Of a stretch of DNA of 64,000 bases, positions 1-10,474 are shown in pieces. A program made the translations under genes and the position numbers. Below the pieces are notes generated by a model. That model made no database searches and had not been told where the DNA came from. It saw only the letters and a list, made by a program, of their open reading frames with translations. This stretch comes from Macquaria australasica (taxonomy: Eukaryota > Chordata > Actinopteri > Centrarchiformes > Percichthyidae). The stretch's first letter is position 1. Each line of letters begins with the position of its first letter. The stretch covers positions 496,001-560,000 of the forward strand of contig SEMN01000146.1 in the NCBI GenBank assembly GCA_005408345.1, in the 5' to 3' direction.

Positions 1-536
1 CAGTAACGATGCCTAATAATGATGAGAAAAATAGATATATATTTTTAGACAAGACAAGTTTATTTTTTTAATACAACACCAACATTTAGAGAGCCTTCGC
101 CACCCCTTGATTAAAGAATACATTAATTTATTGTAAACTTGTTTGTAATAACCTTAGTTTATTTTTTCAATATGTACACTAATATTAATATTATACCATA
201 ACCCCTTATTGACAAGCATGTATAGGTTACCAAAACTATTAGAATAACTTACTCTTGTACTGATTAATGGTTAAGCTGGGTTCAGCTAATCTTGAGACAC
301 ATAGCTAACCATTACATACAATTAGCAGCTCCGTATGGCTGTTTAAAACATATCGGCTACGAGGCAGTGACTTGACTGCTAGCAAAGCTCATTTCTGCAA
401 GTTTATGTTCTATTTCGTATGTGCTATGCCCTCTAACAGGCTTCGCTGTTGGTCATTGGCAGTGGGTGGCACAACTTAAAATCTGTTTCATTCTCTCAGC
501 TGTGTCCTCTCTGCTCTGAAATCACTTTGCTGTCCG

Positions 537-538
<2 letters not shown>

Positions 539-606
<68 letters not shown>
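539..606. repeat. (GT)34 microsatellite
   Basis: Uninterrupted GT dinucleotide tract of about 68 bases in a gxylt2 intron. It is long and pure enough to be length-polymorphic. Confidence 0.97.
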
Positions 607-608
<2 letters not shown>

Positions 609-814
609 ACTCAGAACCAGGTTCGAGTGGCGTCCCTAGTCCGCAGCCAAGGCTCCGCGTTATCGGCTGAAATTCCATTATTGGAACAATAACAATTTAA
701 TTTTTGTACTTATTGGCCAATAATATATCATAATATATATGTATATGTATATATATGTATAATTATATACATATAATTTAACTGTTTAAGCTACATTTTG
801 CGCCAAGCTAGCTG

Positions 815-1002
815 TCGGCCCACCACTTTGGTCCAGACTGAAATATCTCAACAACTATTGGAAGGACTTCCATGAAATTTTGTACAGACATTCATGGTCC
901 CCAGAGGATGGATCTTACTGACTATGGTGATCCCCTGACTTTTTCTCAAGTACCACTGTGCCTAAGTACAGCCTCACAGAGCTGCCATCATGGCTTTAGA
1001 CT
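815..1002 (+). repeat. Internally deleted copy of a teleost dispersed repeat
   Basis: The left end (CCACCACTTTGGTCCAGA..., then the 'caacaactattgga' block) and the right end (cctcacagagctgcca...) match the two ends of the full-length copy at 22482-23182. The roughly 500-base middle is missing. I recognise this family from memory as abundant in spiny-rayed fishes; the shared ends are seen directly. Confidence 0.8.
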
Positions 1003-1372
1003 ATTACTTTTGTAAAAATACTGAAATTGCAGGGTTTGTTTGATGTTCAATCCCACTTTTCCCCACTGAGACATGTAATTGAACTGATCTGAACCAAACC
1101 TCTTGATGCCTTCTGCATATTTTATAGTTATGTTTTATTAATATGCGGAGAGCAAGCTGTTTGTGCAAAAGGGGAGGTGCACCTTACATGGTAGAAAGTG
1201 TAGTAGGACACTGTGAGAAAATAATGTATTTTTCCATGTAAAAAGTATTTGAGACCAACAGCAGGTTAACACTGTCACGATTTTTATGCCCATATGTCCA
1301 TTCTAGTTCTAGTTTAGATGAAAGATTGAGGTCATAAGTATTCTAATGATGACTGTAATTGTGTCCTTCCAG

Positions 1373-1624
1373 GTCATCCTGAAAGACGTGGACTCGTTAC
1401 TCTACGTAGACACTGATGTGCTGTTCCTGCGGCCCATGGATGATATCTGGAGTCTCCTCAAGTCCTTCAACAGCACCCAGCTGGCAGCAATGGCCCCGGA
1501 GCACGAGGTCCCAAAGATTGGATGGTACAGCCGCTTTGCACGCCACCCTTTCTATGGAGTCACAGGGGTCAACTCTGGTGTCATGCTGATGAATCTCACA
1601 AGGATCCGCAGCACAATGTTCAAA
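1373..1624 (+). CDS. gxylt2: gxylt2 coding exon with DxD motif
   Basis: Opens after CTTCCAG, closes at TTC AAA|GTAAGG; 84 whole codons (phase 0 both sides). Encodes VILKDVDS, YVDTDVLF and the GVNSGVMLMN block. Confidence 0.95.
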
Positions 1625-4600
1625 GTAAGGTCAAAACATAGTCATACTTCCTCACACTTTGATCAGTAGAAAGCTTAAGTGAGCTGTGATTTCCCTTTTG
1701 CATTCTGAAGGTTTTCTTTTCTATGAGCTCAAGTCACAGGCAGAGTGCTCTGAGTGGGCTGTGATTGAGGCTTTCTGATTACCACGCTAACATCACAGAC
1801 TTCTGCCATCAGAACTCAATTTAGCAGCTCTTAATACTGCCAGTACATTGCAAATGGAAGTGTGAATGTAAATGTGCTCCTCCTTTGATGCTGTGTTTTT
1901 GTAAAAGAGGCTACTCTTGAGCTGCTTGCGAGTGATTGTTGTTGTTATGTTGGTATTTCAGAACAGTATGATCCCCAGTGGCCTGTCATGGGGGGATCTT
2001 CTACATCCACTCTATCAGAAGTACAAGAACCACATCACCTGGGGAGACCAGGACCTCCTCAACATTATCTTTCACGACAACCCAGGTGCGGTCCTTTTTA
2101 CTGGTGTACATGTATGACAACATATTATTATCACACTGAAAGCACATTATGTACCCCCAGAAAGAGCCTTTAAAATGCTCTATCGAATATCAAACTGTGT
2201 ATATGAGTCCATTTTGAATTACTTGTCTGCACACTTTCAACACAGCAGTTTCACATTATCAACATGGTCACATAAATTGTGTACATAATAAATCTGGATC
2301 AGTAAACACATGAGGCTGTGGCTTAAGGCAACAGCAGACTGAGTTCCAGCTGCAGCAGCCAGATGTGGGCAATAAGTGCTCAGAGCCATCACTAGAGCTG
2401 GCATCGCCAGTGTTTGCTTGAAAACACAGTCAATTAAGTGCTTGTTTTGCATGGTATGCCTTTGAGGTCTCTGCCATCTCTAGAGAAACATTCAAGTTAG
2501 TTCATAAGCATTGTTCTGACCTCTTTTTGCTTGTTCTGCAATCAGAACTTCTAAAGAATGTGATCTCTCTTCGGATCAGGACTTGATGGAGTTTAATGCT
2601 GTGTTCCCACCAAAAGTGAAGCAAATTTTTGCCTTGTGTTACTCGTGCGAGTTTGACTGCAGGATCATTTGTGAACAAATAAACGCAACACACGAATATT
2701 CGCCCTTCTGGATTCATAACATAATACGGAGGCGCACACAGCTCAGTGAATTTCACCGCCTTCTCCAGGAACGGCATCTGGATGACTGCCGCTTCCAGCT
2801 CTACTTGAGGCTGACCAGTGCCCAGTTTGATCGGTGCCAAGATTTACAGCTACAGCAGTATGAACCAAAAATAAACATTTTGCTGTGATTTAATTGCAAT
2901 AAACGGATCAAAAGGCTGCCGAAATAACTACATCATGATGCTGATTTGTAAAAAGTCTGAATTCATGCTTTGTCAGGTCTGTCCGCAAGACGACAAGCAA
3001 ATAACTTTTAAAATGCTTGTTTTCTGAGTGGAGGTCAGGGCTAGTGACTTGGTTTGTAGTAAAGTACAATAGCTGCAATCAAGTAACAGATACATATTTT
3101 CAGAACTTACCAGGTAGTCCAACTTCCTCACTTACTTATCTCCAAACAATCTTTTTTTGTCCAGTCTGTATAAAAATGAAGTAGTACCATAGAGCTCTGG
3201 ATGCCCACAGGTGGCTATTTTGTCCTCCATTTCTGATTTAATGTCAGGACGTCAGTGACGTCAGGAGGAGAATCAAATCACTAGAATAGGTTTAAATGAA
3301 CAAATATGTATCAACCTCTGTGCTTCCTTTTATATTTGATGTCCATACATGCAGCATGTATACATTCCCAATTTGCAGCTGTAGTGTAGTAACCATCAGC
3401 CATCGAGCTGCTGTAATGGAGCAGTTGGAGGTTGATTGCTTTGCTCCAGCGTACCTTGCAGTTTAAAGAATTTAGTATTTTTAGGTCTTTTTTAGGTCTT
3501 TTTTGCTGTCTTTGTTTAGGTGCAAATAAATAAATAGATGGGAGGAGAGAAACAATCAAACTGGCACACAAGGGTAGTGACATTTTCCCAACTCTGTCCC
3601 CAACCAGTCCATCTTCCATCCTTTATTCTTTTTTCTTTATATTGTTTGCATTGTTTATGTGTGGGACACAAGCCCTCTGGAACAGAACTGGGCTGTGTGG
3701 CAAAAATTGCCACATACACAGCTGCATATCACATGACATCCATTTTGACATATTCAAAAACCACCAGTCTGATAAGCACTTTATTTTTGGGTTATTTATG
3801 TGTGTGGCCAGTTGGCCAGGTGAAGCCAGAAGACTAAAACACATTAGCCTTTGAATGCAGAAATCTTAAAAACTAGCCAGGTATATGCTGGGTGAGGAAC
3901 TTTCTTTAGAATGAATGGTGCTCTACCCAGGAGCACTGCGTCCATATCGATACATCCATAGTGGGACAACATATCATCCTACTTCTGACTGTTTGATGCC
4001 TACATTTTCCACTCTTGTAGGGTGCATATTCAGTTTGTGTATTGGCGCAAACCACATTTAAGTTGTTAAAGAGGTACTCCACACTTAAACATGTTTTTTG
4101 AGCTGTAAACTAAATGACATGACTGTGATGAAACACATCAATGCTCAGCCCTGAACCTGCGAGACCAGTGCTGAGATAGAGTCAACTGGTTGGGACCTGT
4201 CTACGTCATGAAATTTATATAAAAAAACACTCTAATCAGTGTCAGTCAGTCTCCCCCATGTCTCCTGACCCACACGCTACGCAGCCATGAGGCCACGCCC
4301 CCTACAGTTCCCTCACTCGTTCACTCATTTTTTTAATTTGCTGGGAGAGAGGGTTCTAGCAGAATCTGAGGGTGGAGTTACACTTTAAGTTCTCCATCCA
4401 CATTTTTTCTAGGGGTCCTGGGGAATCAAACTAGCAATCTACCAGTCACAAACCTGCCTTCTGAAACCTTCATGAGTTACTGTCGTCACTGTGTCCTAGC
4501 ATCGTATTTACATGAGATACAGCATTTGATTGCTTGTGTGTTGTTGCTTTTTTCAGAGTGTCTCTTCATCTTTCCCTGCCAGTGGAACTACAGGCCAGAT

Positions 4601-4896
4601 CACTGTATGTACGGGAGTAACTGTAAAGGGGCTGAAGAGGAGGGTGTGTCCATCCTCCATGGCAACCGTGGAGTGTATCATGATGACAAGCAGCCAGCAT
4701 TCAAAGTAGTCTATGATGCAATACGTGATGTATGTATCTCCGTAGGATATTCAAGTTTCACTGACACAATGTGTTATTGATGAATAGCGGCCTCTGTTGA
4801 AACCGCACATACACTCAATAATAAAACTTTAATGAACTATTAGTTTCTGTGAAAATAATAGTTAGTAATAAATTACATATACATATATATATACAC

Positions 4897-4929
<33 letters not shown>

Positions 4930-4951
4930 TATATATATATATATATTATTA

Positions 4952-5024
<73 letters not shown>

Positions 5025-5129
5025 ATATATATATAAGAGCATAATATTATATTACACATACATATATTACATATATACACATATATATACATATTACATA
5101 TATATGGTGACATAAAGTATATATATATA

Positions 5130-5215
<86 letters not shown>

Positions 5216-6478
5216 GGTTTTTTTTTTTGGATTATGACACTTTCACCACCACCACTACAAATATTACACTACACTTGTATAATAAAAAATGTTAATTCCT
5301 ATTTCCAATTCATTTCCATAAGTCATTAACACCTAATTAGCTGAGATGGGAAACAGCAGAAAAGTTTTAATTCAGGTGTATTTATGACACTAGTTTTTAG
5401 TTTATTGATCAAAATGATGACATGAACATAAGCAAACAAACATCTCGGTGAGATACCGATAATAGATTTATCCCAAAAGAGTGCCTGGAAAGAATAGAGC
5501 ATTTCACAGCAGACATTTTGACATGTTATAGCAGAAAAACACAGCCGTAACTAATCACATTAATGATGGCTGCATTCCATTAGGTGTGTTAGTTCCAGGG
5601 CCCTGGTATTCTCCATCATTACAGTTATTAGTTACACTTGCTATGGCACATCAAAATATCTGCTGTACACAAATCTACTGAGGATGTGCATTGGAAAAGT
5701 AATATAATAAATAGTATTATATATCATATATTATTATTTCAGTAATAGGCCCAACTTAGTATATAACTGGCTTTGATTTGTTGATGATTTATTAAATCAA
5801 AGGCTAAGTTTTTTAGAGTAATTATGAGTATTATGTGGCTACAATGGATGCAGCTAAACATTGTCTACTCTACACATACCCATAATACAGTATGACACGT
5901 TTAGCCTAGCTTAGCACAAAGACTGGAAATATGCAAAGCATATTTCTGTATTTTCCTTTAATGTCTTCAGTTCAGAAAAAGAGCTGCTTTGAATATTTTC
6001 TCTGTGATACAAATTCTCTCTTGCTTGCATTAAACAATCTGGGTCAGTTTTTAAATTTAGAAATTTGTTTTCTCCGACAGCAGAGTCAGTTCCCCCCTGC
6101 TCTGCCGAGATAAGCCTCTTAAAGACGAGCTGGGTTGTAATTTATGATTAATACAGAACACCACCACCTCACCCCACCCCTGCTGACAGAATTTGTAAAT
6201 ACCATTTAGTCTGTGATATGTTCCATTAAAAAAAAAATACGATCAAACTGAAATAGCTTTTGGATCAGAACTGACACAGGACAATGTCTCTGTTCCTGCA
6301 GTTTCCCTTTGAGGACAACATGTTCCAGTCGCTGTTCTACCCCATCCAGACCAAGTTCCTGAACACAGTCAACACCCTGTGCGGTCGGATTCCTCAAGTC
6401 TTCCTCAAGCAGATAGAAAAGACCATGAGGAAGGTTTTTGAGGAGAATGTGGTCCGACATGTCAGACCGCACAAATGA
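1373..6478 (+). CDS. gxylt2: Glucoside xylosyltransferase 2, C-terminal half (four exons, 5' partial)
   Basis: Glycosyltransferase (GT8 family) that adds the first alpha-1,3-xylose to O-glucose on EGF repeats of Notch-type proteins in the secretory pathway. Coding exons are 1373-1624, 1962-2085, 4557-4729 and 6302-6478, all with AG/GT borders and phases that join cleanly (252, 124+173 and 177 bases; 241 codons plus TGA). The first visible exon holds the family DxD metal-binding signature (YVDTDVLF) followed by a GVNSGVMLMNLTR block. Later exons hold WGDQDLLN, CQWNYRPDHC, a HGNRGVYH block and GRIPQVFLKQIEKTM near the end. From memory these match vertebrate GXYLT1/2. The family is about 440 residues long, so the cytoplasmic tail, membrane anchor and first part of the catalytic domain lie before base 1. 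The downstream neighbours ppp4r2 and pdzrn3 favour gxylt2 over the paralogue gxylt1. The last residues (…RHVRPHK) are the least conserved part. Confidence 0.93.
1962..2085 (+). CDS. gxylt2: gxylt2 coding exon (NSMIPSG ... IIFHDNP)
   Basis: Opens after ATTTCAG, closes at AACCCAG|GTGCGG; 124 bases, leaving one base to complete a Glu codon in the next exon. Encodes the WGDQDLLNIIF block of the catalytic domain. Confidence 0.94.
2583..2870 (+). mobile_element. PIF/Harbinger transposase-like fragment in a gxylt2 intron
   Basis: An open frame here contains RRRTQLSEFHRLLQERHLDD followed by a RFQLYLRLTSAQFD segment. That pattern resembles the region just ahead of the nuclease domain in HARBI1/PIF-Harbinger transposases (arginine-rich start, E-[FY]-H-x-L, L-x-D-x-x-[RM]-F, R-[ML]-[ST]-x-x-x-F). 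The frame ends soon after and no DDE catalytic blocks follow, so it is a short fragment or part of a deleted element. Recognition is by eye and partial. Confidence 0.55.
2871..4065. other. gxylt2 intron, no feature recognised
   Basis: AT-rich intron sequence between the Harbinger-like fragment and a MITE. Overlapping short ORFs on both strands (around 3300-3850) lack splice context and any recognised domain. Confidence 0.6.
4066..4388. mobile_element. MITE-like repeat with inverted ends
   Basis: The left end reads TTAAAGAGGTACTCCACAC. The reverse complement of the right end reads CTTAAAGTGTAACTCCACCC, an imperfect inverted pair about 320 bases apart with no coding capacity. This fits a short non-autonomous DNA transposon in a gxylt2 intron. 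Confidence 0.5.
4557..4729 (+). CDS. gxylt2: gxylt2 coding exon (CQWNYRPDHC ... AIRD)
   Basis: Opens after TTTTTTCAG, closes at CGT GAT|GTATGT; 173 bases, completing the split Glu codon from the exon before. Encodes CLFIFPCQWNYRPDHCMYGS and the HGNRGVYHDDKQ block. Confidence 0.95.
4874..5036. repeat. (TA)n microsatellite, first block
   Basis: Nearly pure TA/CATA repeat in the last visible gxylt2 intron; the many 'YIYIYI' ORFs in this area are artefacts of it. Confidence 0.95.
5117..5213. repeat. (TA)n microsatellite, second block
   Basis: About 97 bases of TA repeat, separated from the first block by 80 bases of AT-rich DNA. Together they form a self-complementary, low-stability stretch of about 340 bases. 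Confidence 0.95.
5501..5670. repeat. Short inverted-end dispersed repeat, copy 1
   Basis: Starts TTTCACAGCAGACATTTTGA and ends with an imperfect reverse complement (ATCAAAATATCTGCTGT). A second copy at 17911-18114 and a partial third at 18740-18885 share the core 'gtaacta...cattaatgatggc'. This is a non-coding MITE-like family. Confidence 0.75.
6302..6478 (+). CDS. gxylt2: gxylt2 terminal coding exon
   Basis: Opens after TTCCTGCAG (AG at 6300-6301), 59 codons ending in TGA at 6476-6478. Encodes FPFEDNMFQSLFYPIQ and LCGRIPQVFLKQIEKTM, the conserved GXYLT C-terminus. Confidence 0.95.
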   Translation, partial: FPFEDNMFQSLFYPIQTKFLNTVNTLCGRIPQVFLKQIEKTMRKVFEENVVRHVRPHK

Positions 6479-7288
6479 CTGATTGAGAAATTGACTCATT
6501 TGTTCATCTGACAACACCAAGGACCATCTTTCTGTGGATTATGTGCCATACCAGTGTCTCCAAGATTGAACTGTTGGCTCTATGTTTGCAGTGTATTCAA
6601 CACATAACACTTCCTGGAATGGTCTTACAATCACTATGATCCTCTAGTGATGGGAATGGTAATAAGCCTATGTATACAGAGAAGCATACAGTGCTGGTCA
6701 GTGATGCCGTAGAATAGGTTTTGCCTTATTGCTGTCTTAAATTTTTCACATCCCAGTTACATACAGTGATGAAATGTATGAGAATGTTGGAAAGCTACAT
6801 TTAAAAAAAAAAAAAGACAGCATGAATTCTTTTTTGTCAAGAATTATGAAAGTATCAGCTCTTCATCTCAAGTCTAGGCTAAAAGCAAAAAATTAAGGCA
6901 TAATGTATGTGTGTCAACCGAGCATTTAACAAATCTGCCTTTATTTTTCTCGTGAACATGGTATACACTAAACAAAGTCAACTTTGGACTTTGCTACTTG
7001 AAGTTGTAGATTCATAAACCACTCCTCTAAAATCATGTGAATGTTTTACCAGCAAATAACTTGAAATGTGAGCCTGTGTGAATGAGAAGAGTTTGTTCTG
7101 CAGTTGCCAATTGCCACTGACAGTATTAAATACAGCACAACAGAGGAAATATGGACTTTTATGTTACATACCGAATGTTAAAATGCACTTTCAGAATGAT
7201 GATGATCACATTAAATGCTACACTGTCCGAGTGAATCAAAACCAAAAGTGCTAGCATTTAAAAATAGTAACATAGTACAGCTGATTAC

Positions 7289-8813
7289 AGTTGCAATCAA
7301 AATTATTCAACTCTGCTGAGTATGTAAGGGTTTACACATTAAAGGTTTTCTGAAGATCTAGAATTTGTGTTACATAATCAAATTGATAATGTAAATGTGC
7401 AACGTCATTTTTCTGAGTACAGGATTTTTATGTAATACAGGCCTGCCATAATTATTAAACCCCATATTTAATATTGCTGTTTTTTAATCACATTCTAGCA
7501 TGTATGGCTACCAAACTGTTGCAAAGCACAGTTACGCTGTTGGAAACTCTGTAACAACACAGAATTTGCTTCAGTTGTAATACAGATATAAATCCTGCCT
7601 ATGCTGGTGTTCAGGCTGAGTAGCAAAGAAAATGGAACTGTCTCAAACGCTAAGAGAAGAATTTATTTCATTACACCAAAAAGTCAATGGTTTCAAGAAG
7701 ATTTCCAAGACGCAAGTTCCAAGAGACACGGCTGACAGCATTATATGCAAGTTTAAGACTCCTGGTACAGCAGCAAACCTTCCTGGGCGTGGAAGAAAGA
7801 GCAAAACTTCTCAGACATTCGAAAACAACAGCTGAGAAAAACGCTCGTATTACTGCCAAAGACTTGCAGGAGGACCTGATGAAGGCAGGAACAACAGTAT
7901 CAGTACAGACTATAAGAAGAACACTAAACAAGCAAGGACTTCATGCCCAGAAACCTTGCCACACTCAATTCTTGACCAAAAAACACATCAAAAGTCAACT
8001 TGAATATGCAAGAAAAAATGTGGATAGGCCTGTAGAGTTCTGTTAGTCTGTCTTATGGAGTGATGAGCCTAAACTTGAAGTGTTTGGACCCATGGATCAG
8101 CGGGATGTCTGGTGTAAGAAGGGCAAGGCCTATGGCAAGGAGAACACCATCCCAACAGTCACGCATGGAGGTGGTTCGGTCCTGTTGTGAGGGTGTTTTG
8201 CTGCTGCAGGAACTGGTAAACTTCACTGTGTGACTGGCATGATGGATTCTTTGAAATACCAGGCCATTTTGAAGAAGAATGTGATGCCCGCACTGCGTAA
8301 AGTGAAGCCTGGTAATCATTGGACAAGGATCCCAAGCGTACTTCCAAGCAGAGCAAAGATTGGTCCATGAGTGGCCATCTCAATCCCCGAATTTGAATCC
8401 TATTGAAAATCTTTGGGGGATTTAAAGAAAGCAGTGGCAGCACGAAAACCAAAGAGTATTAGTGAGCTGGAAGCTTTTGCGCATGAGGAATGTGCTAAAA
8501 ATCCAAAAGAGAGGTGTCAAAAGCTTGTGAGAAACTATCGGAAACATTTAGTGGAGGCCATAAAGGTCAAAAGATGCTCGACAAAATATTGACTTTGGGG
8601 TTTAATAATTTGGCTTATGGGCCTTTTTGAGAATATTTTATTTATCTTTAGTACTATTAGTGAGCTCAACATCATGTTCTCAAATATCACTCATTATTAA
8701 ACTTTCTTTGACTCTTTACCAAGGCTTTAGTTGATATGTTTTCATTGAATTTTATTCACATCACTAGAGTGTCTTGCCAGGTTAAGCTGGTTGAATAATT
8801 TTGATTGCAATTG
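7289..8813 (+). mobile_element. Tc1-like DNA transposon, about 1525 bp, inactive
   Basis: Both ends carry the same inverted repeat: left CAGTTGCAATCAAAATTATT, right (reverse complement) CAATTGCAATCAAAATTATT, matching over about 24 bases with one difference. Each end abuts a TA dinucleotide (7287-7288 and 8814-8815), the usual Tc1/mariner target duplication. A broken transposase lies between. It sits downstream of the gxylt2 stop in the same orientation. Confidence 0.92.
7632..8592 (+). pseudogene. Tc1-like transposase pseudogene
   Basis: A Tc1-type transposase cuts and pastes its own element. The start at 7632 (MELSQTLREEF) opens the N-terminal paired-like DNA-binding region. The frame then stops near 7833 (…FENNS) and homology continues in another frame (ITAKDLQEDL, SVQTIRRTLNKQG). 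The LWSDEPKL block around the second catalytic aspartate is at about 8056, just after an in-frame TAG (8044). DKDPKRTSK, resembling the family's catalytic DNDPKHTS, is at about 8322 in yet another frame. A conserved tail (RCQKLVRNYRKH) follows near 8515. Several frameshifts and stops make it non-functional. Blocks are assigned by eye. Confidence 0.88.
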
Positions 8814-9030
8814 TATGTGCCATACAAATATTCATGTCTGCCATGTTTACTAGTACAAGATCATGAGTGGTATAGACGTGTCTGTTTGAGATGGTGTCTT
8901 AGTTTGTAATATGATATGGTCTGTTGTGAGCACATGGGTCTCAGCAGCAGTACTTTCAATGTGGTGTAATGATCTAAATGTCATTCAGACTGGAAACTGA
9001 AAATGGCTGTACAGTCAACATGTGTTTCTA

Positions 9031-9036
9031 AATAAA
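9031..9036 (+). terminator. gxylt2: Candidate gxylt2 poly(A) signal AATAAA
   Basis: Canonical hexamer 2.55 kb after the stop codon. No transcript evidence; chosen because it is the first clear AATAAA downstream. Confidence 0.4.
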
Positions 9037-9061
9037 TCAATGCAATGTAATGAGTCTCATT

Positions 9062-9072
9062 TACACACACAC

Positions 9073-9110
<38 letters not shown>
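9062..9110. repeat. Compound (CA)n(TA)n microsatellite
   Basis: CA tract running into a TA tract just downstream of the candidate gxylt2 poly(A) signal. Confidence 0.9.
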
Positions 9111-10260
9111 GCAATTTATGGGGATTGAAAAATACCAAAGCAATACAAATGGATGAAATGCATTCTTCTCAGAAGTGTATATTAATTATGCAGTGAGGTA
9201 AAACACATTTTAGGTACTACTATTAGTACCTAAAATTACTATTAGTCAGGCATCTGTTGATGCCTGCGGCATCACAACACTAAAGATTTGCCTTGACACA
9301 AGCTTCTACATTTATATTGAGTTTGGTTTGATAACATAATAATGTGCTAGTTGTTTTGAAACTGGACTTTGACTTAACTTAGCACTGTATGTGTTTCGCC
9401 AATGGCTGATAGTAGTTTTTTAAAATGTATTTAAAGTCTTGTTTGTTTTAAGGTATTTTCATGTTTGAGGGAAAAGATAACAGGTTGGGAGTTCCCTAAT
9501 TCTGTCCCTTAAGGGTTTCAAACCAATTTAGTCCTTTAAAACCAGTTTTAGTTTCTGAATTCATGTCAGGGCCTTGGGAACAGCAAATTAGCAAAAATAA
9601 TAAGACAGACTTAAGAACAAGCTCTTAGCAAAACATAACGGTACAGTGAAGTACCGTATGTTGGATGTAATATTAAATTTTAAAAAAAGCAAAGCCAATT
9701 CACTTCTGTGGACAAACAATGCTCTTACTTCTCTACCAGTGTTTAGATATAGAGAGCATTGGGCAATATTGTCACTCTGTTATTAGCTGCTGTTTTACAC
9801 TCTGTAAGGACAAACATTTGTTCGGTTGCACAATAATATTGAAGAGGTTATAACTTCTTAATTTTTTATCAAATAAGGACATGTTTGTAGTGAGCAAAAT
9901 ACATCTAAGATAGGCCTACACAATAACAGAATACATAACTGACGATTTTCCAGACCTGCTGACAAAAACTATATAAATGGCCCCGTTGTAAAGAGGAAAT
10001 TGTGTTGCCTGTAAAGGATAAAATAAGATTTCTGATTGTCTAAACTTGTTCCACAAAAACTCAAAGCCCATAAGTTTGAACATGTGTGTTTTAAACAAAT
10101 TCACATTATCAGGTAGGCAGAAGTAAGATGTGTACAGATGTGTCAACATGCATAGCATAACTATGGATCAAATAACTTGTATTCCTATTTCATTAGACCT
10201 CATAATTTACGTATTGCTATATTGTTTAATTGATCTTTATTTTTTTTGTTTGTTTATTGT
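9111..10260. other. Intergenic spacer between gxylt2 and ppp4r2
   Basis: AT-rich, no domain-bearing ORF, no clear repeat recognised. Its last part leads directly into the ppp4r2 promoter region. Confidence 0.6.
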
Positions 10261-10269
10261 ATAGGTAAT

Positions 10270-10440
10270 TATTCCGTGTGGCTCTGTTGCTCTCCTCGGT
10301 GCAGTGACCTCACGGCGCCATATTAAAGTGCTCCCTCCTCTTTGCCTGAGATCGTAGCTTAGCAGCAGCAGCAGCAGCAGCAGCAGCTAGCCTCCGGTCT
10401 GCTTTTATCATCCACAAGGCTGACAGAGGGCAACGGCGTG
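10270..10440 (+). promoter_or_regulatory. ppp4r2: ppp4r2 promoter and 5' leader, with a YY1-type site
   Basis: An abrupt change from AT-rich to CpG-containing sequence occurs just before the start codon and continues into intron 1. GGCGCCATATTA at 10313-10324 reads on the minus strand as TAATATGGCGCC, which fits the YY1 consensus AANATGGCG that is common close to start sites of housekeeping genes. No TATA box is evident. The exact start site cannot be placed. Confidence 0.5.
10361..10387. repeat. ppp4r2: (AGC)9 trinucleotide tract in the ppp4r2 leader
   Basis: Nine pure AGC/CAG units 54 bases before the ATG, probably transcribed as part of the 5' UTR. Confidence 0.92.
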
Positions 10441-10474
10441 ATGGAAATTGACTCGCTTCAAGAGGCGCTCAGAG
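10441..10474 (+). CDS. ppp4r2: ppp4r2 exon 1 (coding part)
   Basis: ATG to AGAG|GTCATT; encodes MEIDSLQEALR plus one base of the next Asp codon. The donor is weak at positions +3 to +5 (GTCATT), but the join to exon 2 restores the family sequence LQEALRDFDK. Confidence 0.88.

Larger units (their letters stand above)
1..1372 (+). other. gxylt2: gxylt2 intron (3' part) before the first visible exon
   Basis: No coding exon is visible here. The stretch ends in a polypyrimidine-AG acceptor (AG at 1371-1372) that opens the first visible gxylt2 exon, so it is read as intron. It holds a long GT tract (539-606), an AT-rich stretch near 720-780, and a shortened copy of a teleost dispersed repeat (815-1002). 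The short ORFs here are products of the GT tract. Confidence 0.75.
6479..9050 (+). other. gxylt2: Presumed gxylt2 3' UTR and downstream DNA
   Basis: No coding exon follows the stop. The only clear AATAAA I find before the next gene's region is at 9031-9036, so the 3' UTR may run about 2.5 kb and include the Tc1-like insertion (7289-8813). Whether the transcript really spans the transposon cannot be told from sequence; an earlier non-canonical poly(A) site is possible. Confidence 0.4.

Noticed and set aside
449..678. ORFs on both strands across 449-678
   Set aside because: They consist largely of Cys-Val or Thr-His repeats from the GT microsatellite.
4849..5329. ORFs rich in Tyr-Ile
   Set aside because: Translation of TA repeats; no codon bias or homology.
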